Shown in pieces: positions 15,952-25,019 of a DNA stretch of 64,000 nucleotides. Numbering within the stretch: the first letter of the stretch is position 1; the number at the start of each line of letters is the position of its first letter. The DNA lies in assembly GCA_947500415.1 (NCBI GenBank), contig CANMRT010000003.1, positions 496,001 through 560,000 on the forward strand. The letters run 5' to 3'. The translations under genes and the position numbers were made by a program. This DNA is from an uncultured Roseicyclus sp. GTDB lineage: Bacteria > Pseudomonadota > Alphaproteobacteria > Rhodobacterales > Rhodobacteraceae. A model generated the notes under the pieces. That model saw nothing but the letters and a program-made list of their open reading frames with translations, was not told the DNA's origin and did not search any database.

Positions 15952-16431
15952 ATGTCTGAAATCTACACGATGCCCGGCCATCTGATACGCCGTTTGCAAC
16001 AAATCTCGATCAGCGTGTTCACGGACCGGATGAAGGCACTCGGCCACGACCTGACCGCGCCGCAATTTGCGACGCTCGCCGTGCTGTCGAAATCTCCGGG
16101 CATCGATCAAGCGACACTGGCGGGTCTCATCGCCCACGACCGCCCCACAATCGGTGGCGTGGTCGAGCGGTTGGAGGCCAAGGGTCTTCTGACCCGCCGC
16201 CGCAACGAAAAAGACCGCCGCGCCATGGTGCTCGATCTGACTGACACCGGCGCGCGCCTTCTGGAAAAGCTGCTTCCTGAGGTCCGCGCGCTGCAATCCG
16301 AAATCCTTCCCGGCCTGACAAAGGCCGAACACACCGAATTCGTCCGCCTCGCCGCCAAAGTCGCCAAGCTCGGCAATGACGCCGCCCGCGCGCCCATGGT
16401 TTTGCCTGAAGTTGCTCAAGACAACACCTGA
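15952..16431 (+). CDS. MarR-family regulator divergent from the TRAP operon
   Basis: 159 aa. The winged-helix region has DQATLAGLIAHDRPTIGGVVERLEAKGLL followed by the wing RRRNEKDRRAMVLDLTDTG, a standard MarR fold. It is transcribed away from dctP, and the 218-nt intergenic region holds a palindrome fit for its operator. It may control uptake of the aromatic acid or the whole minus-strand operon. Its last 16 nt overlap the 3' end of paaX on the other strand, so the two are convergent with no room for a terminator between them. Confidence 0.85.
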   Translation: MSEIYTMPGHLIRRLQQISISVFTDRMKALGHDLTAPQFATLAVLSKSPGIDQATLAGLIAHDRPTIGGVVERLEAKGLLTRRRNEKDRRAMVLDLTDTGARLLEKLLPEVRALQSEILPGLTKAEHTEFVRLAAKVAKLGNDAARAPMVLPEVAQDNT

Positions 16432-17207
16432 TCGGGTTTCGCCGGGCCGAGCGCCTCAAGAAAGGCCGCAACCTGCGCCCGGCAGGCAATTTCTGCCCGC
16501 GCCTCCCCCAACACAGCCTCGGCTGCCACGTTCGACCGCAGCGCCAAACGCCGCCACCCATGTAAGACCAGCACCCGCAAGGCGAAACGATCCATCGCGT
16601 CATCCGGCAACGCACCAATACTCGCCACCGCTGCTTCGAACGCGGCAAATTCCACCTCGCAGGCAGCCTCTGCCACTGTTCCACGCACCCAATCGGGCAA
16701 CCCATCCTGCACCCGCGAAGTGACCAGCCAATCATCCGGCACATGGTCAATCGGACCGCTCACCAAGGCGAAGCTGCGCGAGATTGGCACAGCCGACAGC
16801 GCCTCGGGCAACAACGCGAACCCGTCCGGCGCATCCGGCGGCAACCCTACCAGATGCCATGGCGAAGCCGTTGCGGGCGGCCCGTAAATCCGGCCCGAGA
16901 CCGCGCGCATCTGCGCCAGCCCCATATCCGTTAGCCGGTGAAACCCCACGCGCCCCTCGCGGCGGCTGTCCACCCAGCCATCCCGCTTGAGCCGGTGCAA
17001 CGCCACCCGCATCGCTTGCGGCTGCAACCCGATCCGCTCCACCAGTGCTGACAGGACGAGGCCTGAAACCTCTGCCTGCCCGCAATGGCTGGCATCCCCA
17101 AGGCACGACACGATCACCGACCACAGCTTCAGCGGGCTCTCCTGCGAAAGCGCCTCCGCCAAGCCCTGAACCGGATCGGTCGCGCCATGAAGCCGTGTCA
17201 CGTTCAT
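16416..17207 (-). CDS. paaX: PaaX-type repressor of phenylacetate degradation
   Basis: 263 aa, shorter than E. coli PaaX (316 aa). N-terminal winged helix with LVLSALVERIGLQPQAMRVALHRLKRDGWV, followed by SRREGRVGFHRLTDMG and the PaaX core. The ATG at 17207 overlaps the paaZ stop as ATGA; an upstream in-frame ATG lies inside paaZ. PaaX is released from DNA by phenylacetyl-CoA. Being cotranscribed with paaZ implies feedback control, and the shared motif in three paa promoters is a candidate binding site. Confidence 0.85.
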   Translation of the reverse strand: MNVTRLHGATDPVQGLAEALSQESPLKLWSVIVSCLGDASHCGQAEVSGLVLSALVERIGLQPQAMRVALHRLKRDGWVDSRREGRVGFHRLTDMGLAQMRAVSGRIYGPPATASPWHLVGLPPDAPDGFALLPEALSAVPISRSFALVSGPIDHVPDDWLVTSRVQDGLPDWVRGTVAEAACEVEFAAFEAAVASIGALPDDAMDRFALRVLVLHGWRRLALRSNVAAEAVLGEARAEIACRAQVAAFLEALGPAKPDQVLS

Positions 17208-19216
17208 TTCGCCACCATCGTCAGCAACTCGTATTCCGCAACTGCATCCCCATTCTGATTGCTGACGGAGGCGTGCCACCGCACCTCGCCATAGTCGTCA
17301 TTGCGGGATTTCTTGTCCATCACCGTCAGGTCCACAACAATGCTGTCCCCGGGGCTGACCGGCTTCAAGAACCGAAGCGAATCCAATCCCGTATTCGCCA
17401 GCACCGGCCCCTCATTCGGCTCCACAAACAACCCCGCTGCAAAGCTCAGGATCAGATAGCCATGGGCCACCCGCCCCGGAAAGAACGGGTTCCGCTTGGC
17501 GGCCTCCTCATCCATGTGGGCATAGAACGTATCGCCCGTAAATTCCGCAAAATGCTCGATGTCGTCCAAAGTGATTTCGCGTGTCTCGGTCGTCAGCGTG
17601 CGCCCGATCTTCAGATCCCCAAACCGCACCTGAAACGGATGACCTTCCTGCGCGGTCTTCGTGGCCCCTGACACATACCGCCCCGTCACAGCCGTCAGAA
17701 TATCCGGGCTGCCCTGAACCGCCACACGCTGCATGTAATGCTTCACCGCCCGGATCCCGCCAAGCTCTTCCCCGCCGCCCGCGCGCCCCGGGCCGCCATG
17801 GGTCAGATGCGGCATCGGCGCGCCGTGCCCCGTCGCCTCTTTAGCGGAGTCTCGATTGTTCACGTAAACCCGCCCGTGCCAGGCCCCGATTCCCTGCACG
17901 ACCTCCCGCGCCACGTCACCGGAATGGGTAACAAGCGAGGCCACCAGCGACCCCGCCCCCCGGTTCGTCAACGCGATCGCGTGACCTAGATCGCGATACG
18001 GCATTAGGGTCGAAACCGGTCCAAACGCCTCTGTGCCATGCACATGCTCCGCGCCATCGGGATCATTGCAAACAAACAGATGCGGCGCCACAAAAGCGCC
18101 CTTCTCCGCATCGCCAACCGGCGCAAACCCCTCCTGCCCGCCGCAAACCAGCTCCGCCTCGCGCCCGATCAACGCGGCTTTCTCCAAAACATCCTGCCGC
18201 TGGCTCAGCGACACGACCGATCCCATGCGAACGCCCTCCGCCCGCGGATCGCCTACCACAACTTTGGACAGCTGCGAGGACAGCCGATCAACGAGAGGCT
18301 GGAGGAGCGGCTCGGGCACCATCACCCGCCTTATCGCCGTGCATTTCTGCCCCGCCTTCGTCGTCATCTCGCGGGTGATTTCCTTAACCGCAATCTCGAA
18401 CTCGGGGCTCTCCACCGTCACATCCGGCCCCAAAATACTGGCGTTGAGAGAATCCTGCTCCGCGGTGAACGGCACGCCCCTCGGCAACCCGCCCTGCACC
18501 ACGCCAGCCGTCGCAGCCGAGCCGGTAAAGGTTACCGCATCCTGCGGCCCCAGCACGGCCAGACCATCACCAACTCCCCCTGTCACCAGCTGCAACGCGC
18601 CGTCCGGCAACACGCCCGCCTCCAGCATCAGCCGTACGCACAGCTCTGTCACATGGGCCGTTGCCGTCGCGGGCTTCACGATACTCGGCACACCCGCCAG
18701 AAACGCCGGCGCAATCTTTTCCAGCATTCCCCAGACCGGAAAGTTGAACGCGTTGATGTGAAAGGCCACGCCCAGCCGCGGCGTATAGACATGCTGCCCG
18801 CCGAACGCGCCTGTCTTGCCCAGAGGCTCCCACGCGCCGTCGACAAGCACATGCCCTTCCGGCATCTCCCGCCGCCCCTTTGACGCAAAAACGAACAGCG
18901 TCCCGATCCCGCCATCCACATCAAATCCATGGTCCGCCAGCGTGGCCCCGGTGGTAAACGACAGATCGTAAAGCGCCTGCTTGTGCGCATTCAGATGCAA
19001 GGCCAACGCCTTCAGCATCCTGGCCCGGTCGTGGAAATCCATCGCCCGCAACGCAGGCCCACCGATCTCTCGCGCATAGGCCACCATGCCCGCCACATCG
19101 AGCATATCATTGCCCGCCTCGGCAATTACCTCGCCTGTCGCCGCATCGGCAACGGGGCGCGCACCCGGCCCGGCCTCAACCCAGACGCCTTTCGCGAAGC
19201 TTCCAATGCGTTGCAT
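17204..19216 (-). CDS. paaZ: PaaZ, oxepin-CoA hydrolase / semialdehyde dehydrogenase
   Basis: 670 aa fusion enzyme. The N-terminal aldehyde dehydrogenase domain (about 1-510) has the catalytic Cys in GQKCTAIRR (C292) and Glu in TAEQDSLN (E253). The C-terminal MaoC-like hydratase domain (about 515-670) has D562 and H567 in GDTFYAH. Together they hydrolyse oxepin-CoA, opening the ring, and oxidise the resulting semialdehyde to 3-oxo-5,6-dehydrosuberyl-CoA. It is divergent from paaI across an 80-nt gap that shares a motif with the paaA and paaJ promoters. Confidence 0.95.
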   Translation of the reverse strand: MQRIGSFAKGVWVEAGPGARPVADAATGEVIAEAGNDMLDVAGMVAYAREIGGPALRAMDFHDRARMLKALALHLNAHKQALYDLSFTTGATLADHGFDVDGGIGTLFVFASKGRREMPEGHVLVDGAWEPLGKTGAFGGQHVYTPRLGVAFHINAFNFPVWGMLEKIAPAFLAGVPSIVKPATATAHVTELCVRLMLEAGVLPDGALQLVTGGVGDGLAVLGPQDAVTFTGSAATAGVVQGGLPRGVPFTAEQDSLNASILGPDVTVESPEFEIAVKEITREMTTKAGQKCTAIRRVMVPEPLLQPLVDRLSSQLSKVVVGDPRAEGVRMGSVVSLSQRQDVLEKAALIGREAELVCGGQEGFAPVGDAEKGAFVAPHLFVCNDPDGAEHVHGTEAFGPVSTLMPYRDLGHAIALTNRGAGSLVASLVTHSGDVAREVVQGIGAWHGRVYVNNRDSAKEATGHGAPMPHLTHGGPGRAGGGEELGGIRAVKHYMQRVAVQGSPDILTAVTGRYVSGATKTAQEGHPFQVRFGDLKIGRTLTTETREITLDDIEHFAEFTGDTFYAHMDEEAAKRNPFFPGRVAHGYLILSFAAGLFVEPNEGPVLANTGLDSLRFLKPVSPGDSIVVDLTVMDKKSRNDDYGEVRWHASVSNQNGDAVAEYELLTMVAK

Positions 19217-19250
19217 GATTTTCCCCTCCCGAAAAATCTTGTAACACTTT
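19205..19250. promoter_or_regulatory. Shared paa motif, paaZ/paaI copy
   Basis: AATGCGTTGC at 19205-19214 (overlapping the paaZ start) and GTAACACTTT at 19241-19250, offset 36 nt. Versions of the same pair occur before paaA (offset 35) and paaJ (offset 37). Candidate operator for PaaX or another paa regulator. Confidence 0.45.
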
Positions 19251-19296
19251 GCGAGATGCGGCAGGCTGACGCAAGGGCCATGTTTGGGAGGGACGC

Positions 19297-19728
19297 ATGA
19301 CGCCGAAAGAACGCGCCGAGCGCAGTGCCGAGGCGATGTGGTCAGGCGACCGCGCCTCCGCCTGGGTCGGCATGGAAATCGCGAACGTTGACGAAGGCCG
19401 CGCCACGCTGACCCTGCAAATACGCGAAGATCACTGCAACGGCCACGGCATCGGACACGGCGGCGTCACCTTCATGCTTGCCGACAGCGCTTTCGCCTTC
19501 GCCTGCAACTCCCGCAACGTCGTTACGGTCGCCCAACACAACACGATCACCTTTCTTGCACCTGTCCGCCTTGGCGATAGGCTGACCGCCGACGCACGCG
19601 AGATCACGCAATCCGGGCGCTCCGGCATTACCGACGTCACCGTCACCAATCAGGACGGCGTGATCGTCGCAGAATTCCGCGGCGCATCTCGCGCTATCGG
19701 CGGTCAACTCTTTGAGGAAGACACATGA
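19297..19728 (+). CDS. paaI: PaaI hydroxyphenylacetyl-CoA thioesterase
   Basis: 143 aa hotdog thioesterase. The family motif is present as HCNGHGIGHGGVTFMLAD (residues 47-63), with Asp63 the likely catalytic residue. PaaI removes CoA from blocked paa intermediates, rescuing the CoA pool. The gene is first in the plus-strand set, its stop overlaps the paaK start (ATGA), and it faces paaZ across a short divergent promoter. A GGGAGGGACGC site precedes the ATG. Confidence 0.9.
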   Translation: MTPKERAERSAEAMWSGDRASAWVGMEIANVDEGRATLTLQIREDHCNGHGIGHGGVTFMLADSAFAFACNSRNVVTVAQHNTITFLAPVRLGDRLTADAREITQSGRSGITDVTVTNQDGVIVAEFRGASRAIGGQLFEEDT

Positions 19729-21029
19729 GAGACCTCACCCCACCCCGCGACACGCTCGACCCCATCGAGATTGCTTCACGTGATGAAATCGCAAGCCTCC
19801 AGCTTGAGCGTATGAAATGGTCGCTCACCCACGCTTACGAAAACGTCCCCTTCTACCGTGCGCAGTTCGACGAAAAAGGCATCCACCCCGACGATCTGCA
19901 GAGCCTCGCCGACCTCGCCAAGTTCCCCTTCACCGTCAAATCCGACCTGCGCGACAATTACCCCTTCGGCCTTTTCGCCGTTCCCCGCGAACAGATCGCC
20001 CGCATCCATGCCTCTTCCGGCACAACCGGAAAACCGACCGTTGTCGGCTACACCAAGGGCGACGTTGAGATGTGGGGCAACATGGTCGCCCGCTCCATGC
20101 GCGCAAGCGGCACTGCCCCCGGCGACATGGTCCACATCGCTTACGGCTACGGCCTCTTCACCGGCGGCCTAGGCGCCCATTACGGGGCCGAAGCCTTGGG
20201 CTGCACCGTGGTTCCAGTCTCCGGCGGCATGACCGCGCGCCAGGTCACTCTTATAGAAGATTTTCGACCCACCACGATCATGGTGACGCCGTCCTACATG
20301 CTCAACATCCTCGAAGAGTACCACCGCCAGGGCCTCGACCCGCGCTCGTCCAGTCTGGAGGTCGGCATCTTCGGGGCCGAACCCTGGACCAACAAGATGC
20401 GCGCCGAAGTGGAAAGCGCCTTCGACATGCACGCCGTCGACATCTACGGCCTCTCCGAAGTCATGGGCCCCGGCGTCGCCAACGAATGCGTTGAGACAAA
20501 GGATGGCCTGCACATCTGGGAAGACCATTTTTATCCCGAAATCATCGACCCGCAAACGGGGGAGGTCCTGCCCGACGGCGAAATGGGCGAACTTGTTTTC
20601 ACCACCCTCACCAAAGAGGGCCTGCCGATCATCCGCTACCGCACCCGCGACCTAACCCGCCTTCTGCCCGGCACGGCGCGGGCGATGCGGCGGATGGAAA
20701 AGATTACGGGCCGTTCCGACGACATGATCATCCTGCGCGGCGTGAACGTCTTCCCAACACAGATCGAGGAACAGGTTCTGACCGTCGACGGCCTCGCGCC
20801 CTACTACCAGATCGAACTGGTCAAGGACGGCCATATGGATGCGATGAAAGTGCGTGTCGAAAGCCTCCCCGAATATGGGGACGGCGAAAGTCAGGCCGTG
20901 CAGGCGGCCACGCTCAAACACCGCATCAAGGAAGTCGTCGGCGTCTCCAGCGAGGTCATCGTGGCCGATCCCGGAACCGTGGAACGATCCCAGGGCAAGG
21001 CGCGGCGGGTGGTGGACAATCGCACCTAG
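19725..21029 (+). CDS. paaK: Phenylacetate-CoA ligase
   Basis: 434 aa, the usual PaaK length. The ATP-binding signature ASSGTTGKPTVVGYT lies at residues 96-110, with the later YGLSEVMGPGVANEC and RTRDLTRLLPG motifs. The C-terminal PaaK domain has the ITGRSDDMIILRGVNVFP block. It activates phenylacetate to phenylacetyl-CoA (EC 6.2.1.30), the first committed step. It is coupled to paaI and separated from paaA by a 194-nt regulatory gap, so paaABCDE probably has its own promoter. Confidence 0.95.
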   Translation: MRDLTPPRDTLDPIEIASRDEIASLQLERMKWSLTHAYENVPFYRAQFDEKGIHPDDLQSLADLAKFPFTVKSDLRDNYPFGLFAVPREQIARIHASSGTTGKPTVVGYTKGDVEMWGNMVARSMRASGTAPGDMVHIAYGYGLFTGGLGAHYGAEALGCTVVPVSGGMTARQVTLIEDFRPTTIMVTPSYMLNILEEYHRQGLDPRSSSLEVGIFGAEPWTNKMRAEVESAFDMHAVDIYGLSEVMGPGVANECVETKDGLHIWEDHFYPEIIDPQTGEVLPDGEMGELVFTTLTKEGLPIIRYRTRDLTRLLPGTARAMRRMEKITGRSDDMIILRGVNVFPTQIEEQVLTVDGLAPYYQIELVKDGHMDAMKVRVESLPEYGDGESQAVQAATLKHRIKEVVGVSSEVIVADPGTVERSQGKARRVVDNRT

Positions 21030-21051
21030 GATGCCTCGACGGGTCGCAGCC

Positions 21052-21096
21052 AATGCGTTACAGAAATTCGCAATACGGGATCTGATGTAACATTAT
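21052..21096 (+). promoter_or_regulatory. Shared paa motif, paaA copy
   Basis: AATGCGTTAC (21052-21061) and GTAACATTAT (21087-21096), offset 35 nt, with GTTACA/TGTAAC forming an inverted repeat. Near-identical pairs occur at 19205-19250 and 27305-27351, in every case within a paa promoter region. Confidence 0.5.
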
Positions 21097-21127
21097 GTTG
21101 GACCGCCCCATGCCTATCTGCTAAAAG

Positions 21128-21224
21128 CGTTCACGTGAACGGGTCGAAATCTGCTCAACTGAACGCAGTTTTCTCAAAATACCCGCTCAGATGAACGCAG
21201 TTTTGCTCGGGTGAACGCATCTCA
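21128..21224 (+). repeat. Perfect 14-bp palindrome and three TGAACG-bearing direct repeats before paaA
   Basis: CGTTCACGTGAACG (21128-21141) is a perfect palindrome. It is followed by three repeats of about 20 bp starting GCTC and carrying TGAACGCA, at 21153-21172, 21185-21204 and 21205-21224. The first two end in CAGTTTT, and the third runs into the paaA start codon. TGAACG occurs at 21136, 21160, 21192 and 21212. The set looks like a multi-site operator that covers the region where a ribosome site would be expected. Confidence 0.65.
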
Positions 21225-22201
21225 TGTACGCACAAATGGTCAAATCCGAGGCGACGCAGGACGATCCTGAAAAGCTCAAAGCCTTCCAAGAGCGCATTGA
21301 CGCAGGCGACAAGATCGAGCCGAAAGACTGGATGCCCGAAGGCTACCGCAAGACCCTGATCCGCCAAATCGGCCAGCACGCCCATTCCGAGATTGTCGGC
21401 CAACTGCCCGAAGGCAACTGGATCACCCGCGCGCCCACGCTGGAGCGCAAGGCGATCCTTCTGGCCAAAGTGCAGGACGAAGCCGGGCATGGCCTCTACC
21501 TCTACTGCGCCGCCGAAACGCTTGGCGTTTCCCGCGATGAGATGACAGAAATGCTGCTCGACGGCCGCATGAAATACTCCTCCATCTTCGCCTATCCGAC
21601 GCTGACATGGGCCGATATGGGCGCGGTCGGCTGGCTGGTCGATGGCGCCGCGATCATGAACCAAGTTCCGCTCCAGCGCACATCCTTCGGCCCCTATGCG
21701 CGGGCTATGATACGGATTTGCAAGGAAGAATCCTTCCACCAGCGGCAGGGCTTCGACATCATGATGAAGATGTGTTCCGGCACGCCCGCCCAAAAACAGA
21801 TGGCCCAGGATGCGCTCAACCGCTTCTGGTTCCCCGCCCTGATGATGTTCGGCCCCTCGGACGCGGAGTCCAAACATTCCGCCCAAAGCATGGCGTGGAA
21901 GATCAAGATGAATTCCAATGACGAGCTGCGCCAGAAGTTCGTCGATCAAACCGTGCCGCAAGCCGAATACCTGGGCCTTACCATCCCTGACGAGACGCTT
22001 GCCTGGAACGAGGATAAAGGCGGCTACGATTTCGCCGAGCCCGATTGGGGCGAATTCTTTGATGTCCTCAAAGGCAACGGCCCCTGCTCCGTCGACCGCA
22101 TCGCCACCCGCCAGAAGGCGTGGGACGACGGCGCTTGGGTCCGCGATGGGCTGATGGCCCATGCGGCGAAGAAGCGGGCAGCCAAGGTGGCCGCAGAATG
22201 A
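21224..22201 (+). CDS. paaA: Phenylacetyl-CoA epoxidase catalytic subunit PaaA
   Basis: 325 aa, full length. Di-iron ligands fit KVQDEAGHG (E86, H89) and [11 protein letters not shown] (E168/E169, H172). It is the oxygenase alpha subunit of the PaaABCE complex, which epoxidises phenylacetyl-CoA. The conserved opening MYAQMVKSE supports the ATG at 21224, although no clear Shine-Dalgarno stands before it because the third repeat occupies that place; a leaderless or unusual start is possible. Its stop overlaps the paaB start. Confidence 0.95.
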   Translation: MYAQMVKSEATQDDPEKLKAFQERIDAGDKIEPKDWMPEGYRKTLIRQIGQHAHSEIVGQLPEGNWITRAPTLERKAILLAKVQDEAGHGLYLYCAAETLGVSRDEMTEMLLDGRMKYSSIFAYPTLTWADMGAVGWLVDGAAIMNQVPLQRTSFGPYARAMIRICKEESFHQRQGFDIMMKMCSGTPAQKQMAQDALNRFWFPALMMFGPSDAESKHSAQSMAWKIKMNSNDELRQKFVDQTVPQAEYLGLTIPDETLAWNEDKGGYDFAEPDWGEFFDVLKGNGPCSVDRIATRQKAWDDGAWVRDGLMAHAAKKRAAKVAAE

Positions 22202-22488
22202 CCGACCAACAAGAATGGCCCCTCTGGGAAATCTTCATCCGCGGCCAGCACGGAGCGTCGCACCGTCATGTCGGAAGCCTCCACGCGCCCGACGCTGAGA
22301 TGGCCATTCTGAACGCCCGCGACGTCTACACCCGCCGCAAGGAAGGCGTCAGCATCTGGGCTGTGCCGTCATCGGCAATTGCCGCTTCGAGCCCGTCAAA
22401 GAAGGGCCCGATGTACGACCCAGCAGATGACAAGACCTACCGCCACCCCACCTTCTTCGACATCCCCAAAGACGTGGGGCCGATGTGA
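22198..22488 (+). CDS. paaB: Phenylacetyl-CoA epoxidase subunit PaaB
   Basis: 96 aa, the normal size of PaaB, starting at the ATG that overlaps the paaA stop. [20 protein letters not shown] is the family signature, followed by [26 protein letters not shown]. PaaB is a small scaffold subunit that bridges PaaA-PaaC pairs. A longer in-frame reading from 22120 lies in paaA and is not used. The TGA stop overlaps the paaC GTG start. Confidence 0.95.
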   Translation: MTDQQEWPLWEIFIRGQHGASHRHVGSLHAPDAEMAILNARDVYTRRKEGVSIWAVPSSAIAASSPSKKGPMYDPADDKTYRHPTFFDIPKDVGPM

Positions 22489-23207
22489 CCAAGCCCGACG
22501 CTGACCTTTTCGAATTCCTCCTGCGGATGGGTGACACAACACTTATCCTAGGCCACCGCCTGTCCGAATGGTGCGGCAAGGCTCCGGTACTGGAGGAAGA
22601 CATCGCGCTGGCCAATACGGCCCTCGATCTGATCGGACAGACCCAGATGTGGCTTGGTCTGGCAGGCGAGGTCGAAGGCAAGGGCCGCACGGCAGATGAT
22701 CTTGCCATGCTCCGTGACGCCTGGGATTTCCGCTGCGCGCTTCTCGTGCAGCAACCAAACGGCGATTTCGCCCAAACTATCATGCGGCAGTTTCTGTTTG
22801 ATCACTGGCACTTAGATGCGTTGTGCAAGCTTGCACATCACTCCAACGACCAGGTCGCAGCCATCGCTGCCAAGGCCTCAAAAGAGGTTACTTACCATGC
22901 GGAACGCTCCGCCGATCTAGTCATCCGCCTCGGCGACGGAACCGAGGAAAGCCATAGCCGCATGCAGGCCGCGCTCGACTTGCTGTACCCTTTCGTGGGT
23001 GAGCTTTTCACCTTCTCAGTCGAAGACCTGCGCCCGGACTACGACGCCAAGGTCGAGGCAATCCTGACGGAAGCCACTCTGACTATTCCCGATAGCCGCT
23101 TTGCCCACCTAGGCGGTCTTTCGGGCACGCGACATTCCGAGCATCTCGGCCACCTCCTCAGCCAGATGCAATGGCTCCAACGCGCCTATCCCGGCGACAC
23201 GTGGTGA
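22485..23207 (+). CDS. paaC: Phenylacetyl-CoA epoxidase structural subunit PaaC
   Basis: 240 aa from a GTG start that overlaps the paaB stop (GTGA). Ferritin-like helical fold with the features FLLRMGDTTLILGHRLSEWCGKAP, LANTALDLIGQTQMWL and KEVTYHAERSADLVIRLGDGTEES. It is structurally related to PaaA but serves as its non-catalytic partner. The paaD GTG in turn overlaps its own stop, giving tight stoichiometric coupling through the operon. Confidence 0.95.
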   Translation: MTKPDADLFEFLLRMGDTTLILGHRLSEWCGKAPVLEEDIALANTALDLIGQTQMWLGLAGEVEGKGRTADDLAMLRDAWDFRCALLVQQPNGDFAQTIMRQFLFDHWHLDALCKLAHHSNDQVAAIAAKASKEVTYHAERSADLVIRLGDGTEESHSRMQAALDLLYPFVGELFTFSVEDLRPDYDAKVEAILTEATLTIPDSRFAHLGGLSGTRHSEHLGHLLSQMQWLQRAYPGDTW

Positions 23208-23662
23208 AACCCTCGACCGACCAGATCTGGGGCTGGCTCGATGCGGTGCCCGACCCGGAGATCCCTGTGATTTCTGTTGTGGATCTCGGCATTATCCGCG
23301 ACGTCGTTTGGCAGGACGACACGCTCGAAGTGACCCTGACGCCCACCTATTCCGGCTGCCCCGCCACATCCGTCATCGAGATTACCGTCAATGCGGCCCT
23401 TCGCGACCACGGCCTGTCCAACGTGACCCTTAAACGGCAGATCGCCCCGCCCTGGACCACCGATTGGCTGTCCGACAAGGGCCGCGCGAAGCTTGAAGCC
23501 TATGGCATCGCGCCCCCCAATCCGGCGGGCGGACCAACCCGTTGCCCTCGATGCAAATCGACTGATCTCAAACGGATTAGCCAGTTCGGCTCCACCCCTT
23601 GCAAGGCGCAATGGCAGTGCCGCGACTGCCTTGAACCCTTCGACTATTTCAAATGCATCTGA
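23204..23662 (+). CDS. paaD: PaaD, MIP18-like Fe-S maturation factor of the epoxidase
   Basis: 152 aa from a GTG at 23204 overlapping the paaC stop. The N-terminal DUF59/MIP18 domain has VPDPEIPVISVVDLGI and PTYSGCPATSVIE with its conserved Cys. The C-terminus is a four-Cys ribbon (CPRC near residue 114 and CRDC near 142). PaaD is thought to help mature the epoxidase iron centres or PaaE cluster. A reading from the ATG at 23171 would lie within paaC. Confidence 0.92.
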   Translation: MKPSTDQIWGWLDAVPDPEIPVISVVDLGIIRDVVWQDDTLEVTLTPTYSGCPATSVIEITVNAALRDHGLSNVTLKRQIAPPWTTDWLSDKGRAKLEAYGIAPPNPAGGPTRCPRCKSTDLKRISQFGSTPCKAQWQCRDCLEPFDYFKCI

Positions 23663-23669
23663 GGGCACC

Positions 23670-24731
23670 TTGGCCAAATTCATCGATCTGATCGTCACTG
23701 ACATTCACCGCACCACGGCCGACGCCATCGCCGTACGCCTGCAACCGGCCGACGGCTCCACCCTGCCCTTCACGCAGGGCCAATACCTGACCTTCCGTAG
23801 GGCAATTGATGGCACCGAACTCCGCCGCGCCTATTCCATCAGCGCGGGCGTAACAGACGGCACCCTCGAAGTCGGCATCAAGAAGGTCAAAGGCGGCGCC
23901 TTTTCCACCTGGGCGCACGCCAACCTCAAACCCGGCGACACAATCGAAGCGCTCAGCCCGATGGGCACCTTCCACACGCCGCTCTCACCGAACAACATCA
24001 AGCAATACCTGGGGTTCGCGATCGGTTCCGGCATCACACCTGTCCTTTCAATCCTGCGCAGCATTCTTGCGGTTGAACCACGCTCTCGCTTCACCCTCAT
24101 CTACGCAAACAGATCCGCCCGCGATGTGATGTTTCGGGAGGAGCTGGAAGACCTGAAAAACGACCACATGGGTCGCCTCAACATCGTCCATATCCTCAAG
24201 AACGACCCGCAGGGCATCGACCTTTTCACCGGGCGGATCGACGCGGAAAAACTGGACGCGATGTTTAAGACCTGGGTCCCGGTAAACCACGCCGATGCAG
24301 CCTTCATTTGTGGCCCGGAACCGGCGATGGAGACCATTGCCGAGCGCCTGCAGACCCACGGAATGTCGAAAGACACGATCAAATACGAACTCTTCGCCAG
24401 TGCGCAGCCCGGCCAACTTCCGCAGCGCCCCATTTCAGATGAAAGCACTAAGGGAACCAAGGCCACCATCATCCTCGACGGCACCGCACAAACGGTCGAC
24501 GTCGCGCCGGGTGAAACCGTTCTGGAAGCCGCACTGCGCTCCGGCCTCGATGCGCCCTATGCCTGCCGCGCAGGCGTCTGTTCCACTTGCATGTGCAACG
24601 TGGTCGAAGGGCAGGCCGACATGCTCACCAACCACGCCCTGGAAGACTACGAGGTCGCGCGCGGCGTGGTGCTCAGCTGTCAGGCCGTGCCCGTTAGCGA
24701 CACGATCACAGTGGAATACGTGGACCACTGA
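23670..24731 (+). CDS. paaE: Phenylacetyl-CoA epoxidase reductase PaaE, TTG start
   Basis: 353 aa from a TTG at 23670; GAGG stands 5 nt upstream, and the peptide MAKFIDLIVTDIHRTT matches PaaE openings. An in-frame ATG at 23493 would extend 59 residues back into paaD. Domains: FAD-binding (RRAYSIS at about 52-58), NAD-binding (GSGITPVLSILRS) and a C-terminal plant-type 2Fe-2S ferredoxin with CRAGVCSTC and a last Cys in LSCQAVP. It passes NADPH electrons to PaaA. Confidence 0.95.
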   Translation: MAKFIDLIVTDIHRTTADAIAVRLQPADGSTLPFTQGQYLTFRRAIDGTELRRAYSISAGVTDGTLEVGIKKVKGGAFSTWAHANLKPGDTIEALSPMGTFHTPLSPNNIKQYLGFAIGSGITPVLSILRSILAVEPRSRFTLIYANRSARDVMFREELEDLKNDHMGRLNIVHILKNDPQGIDLFTGRIDAEKLDAMFKTWVPVNHADAAFICGPEPAMETIAERLQTHGMSKDTIKYELFASAQPGQLPQRPISDESTKGTKATIILDGTAQTVDVAPGETVLEAALRSGLDAPYACRAGVCSTCMCNVVEGQADMLTNHALEDYEVARGVVLSCQAVPVSDTITVEYVDH

Positions 24732-24762
24732 GCTGCCGCCGCAAAGCGTGGCGTTCCCACAC

Positions 24763-24915
24763 TCAAACATCCCACTCCTCCAAAAGATGTCGAAGGTCGT
24801 TCCTCGATAGGCCGATATCGTCCAGCCACTTGTCATCGCATCGCAGCAGCATCCACGCCATGGACCGTCGCCGATCCCAAAGGGCATTCCAGCGCTTCAC
24901 AAATTTCCAAATCAT
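24763..24915 (-). CDS. DUF1127 small protein
   Basis: 50 aa, below the size of most gene calls. The peptide begins MIWKFVKRWNALWDRRR, and its C-terminal half has the DUF1127 core LDDIGLSRNDLRHLLEE. Such proteins are common in Rhodobacterales, very basic at the N-terminus, and in some species act in small-RNA control or phosphate and stress responses. It is divergent from the LysR gene with 104 nt between them and converges on paaE. Translation start at the ATG; the function here is unknown. Confidence 0.8.
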   Translation of the reverse strand: MIWKFVKRWNALWDRRRSMAWMLLRCDDKWLDDIGLSRNDLRHLLEEWDV

Positions 24916-25019
24916 GTCCGACTACCTTTCATCAGGTCAGACAGAAATCCGTGAATCGTTGACATCAATCAAACGAATAGTAATGATGCCAGGTATGCGT
25001 TCTGCTGATTGGTATTGCT

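Noticed and set aside
15844-16750. Overlapping minus-strand frames (191, 96 and 207 aa) opposite marR and across the paaX end
   Set aside because: They are shadows of the MarR and PaaX genes and lack any domain.
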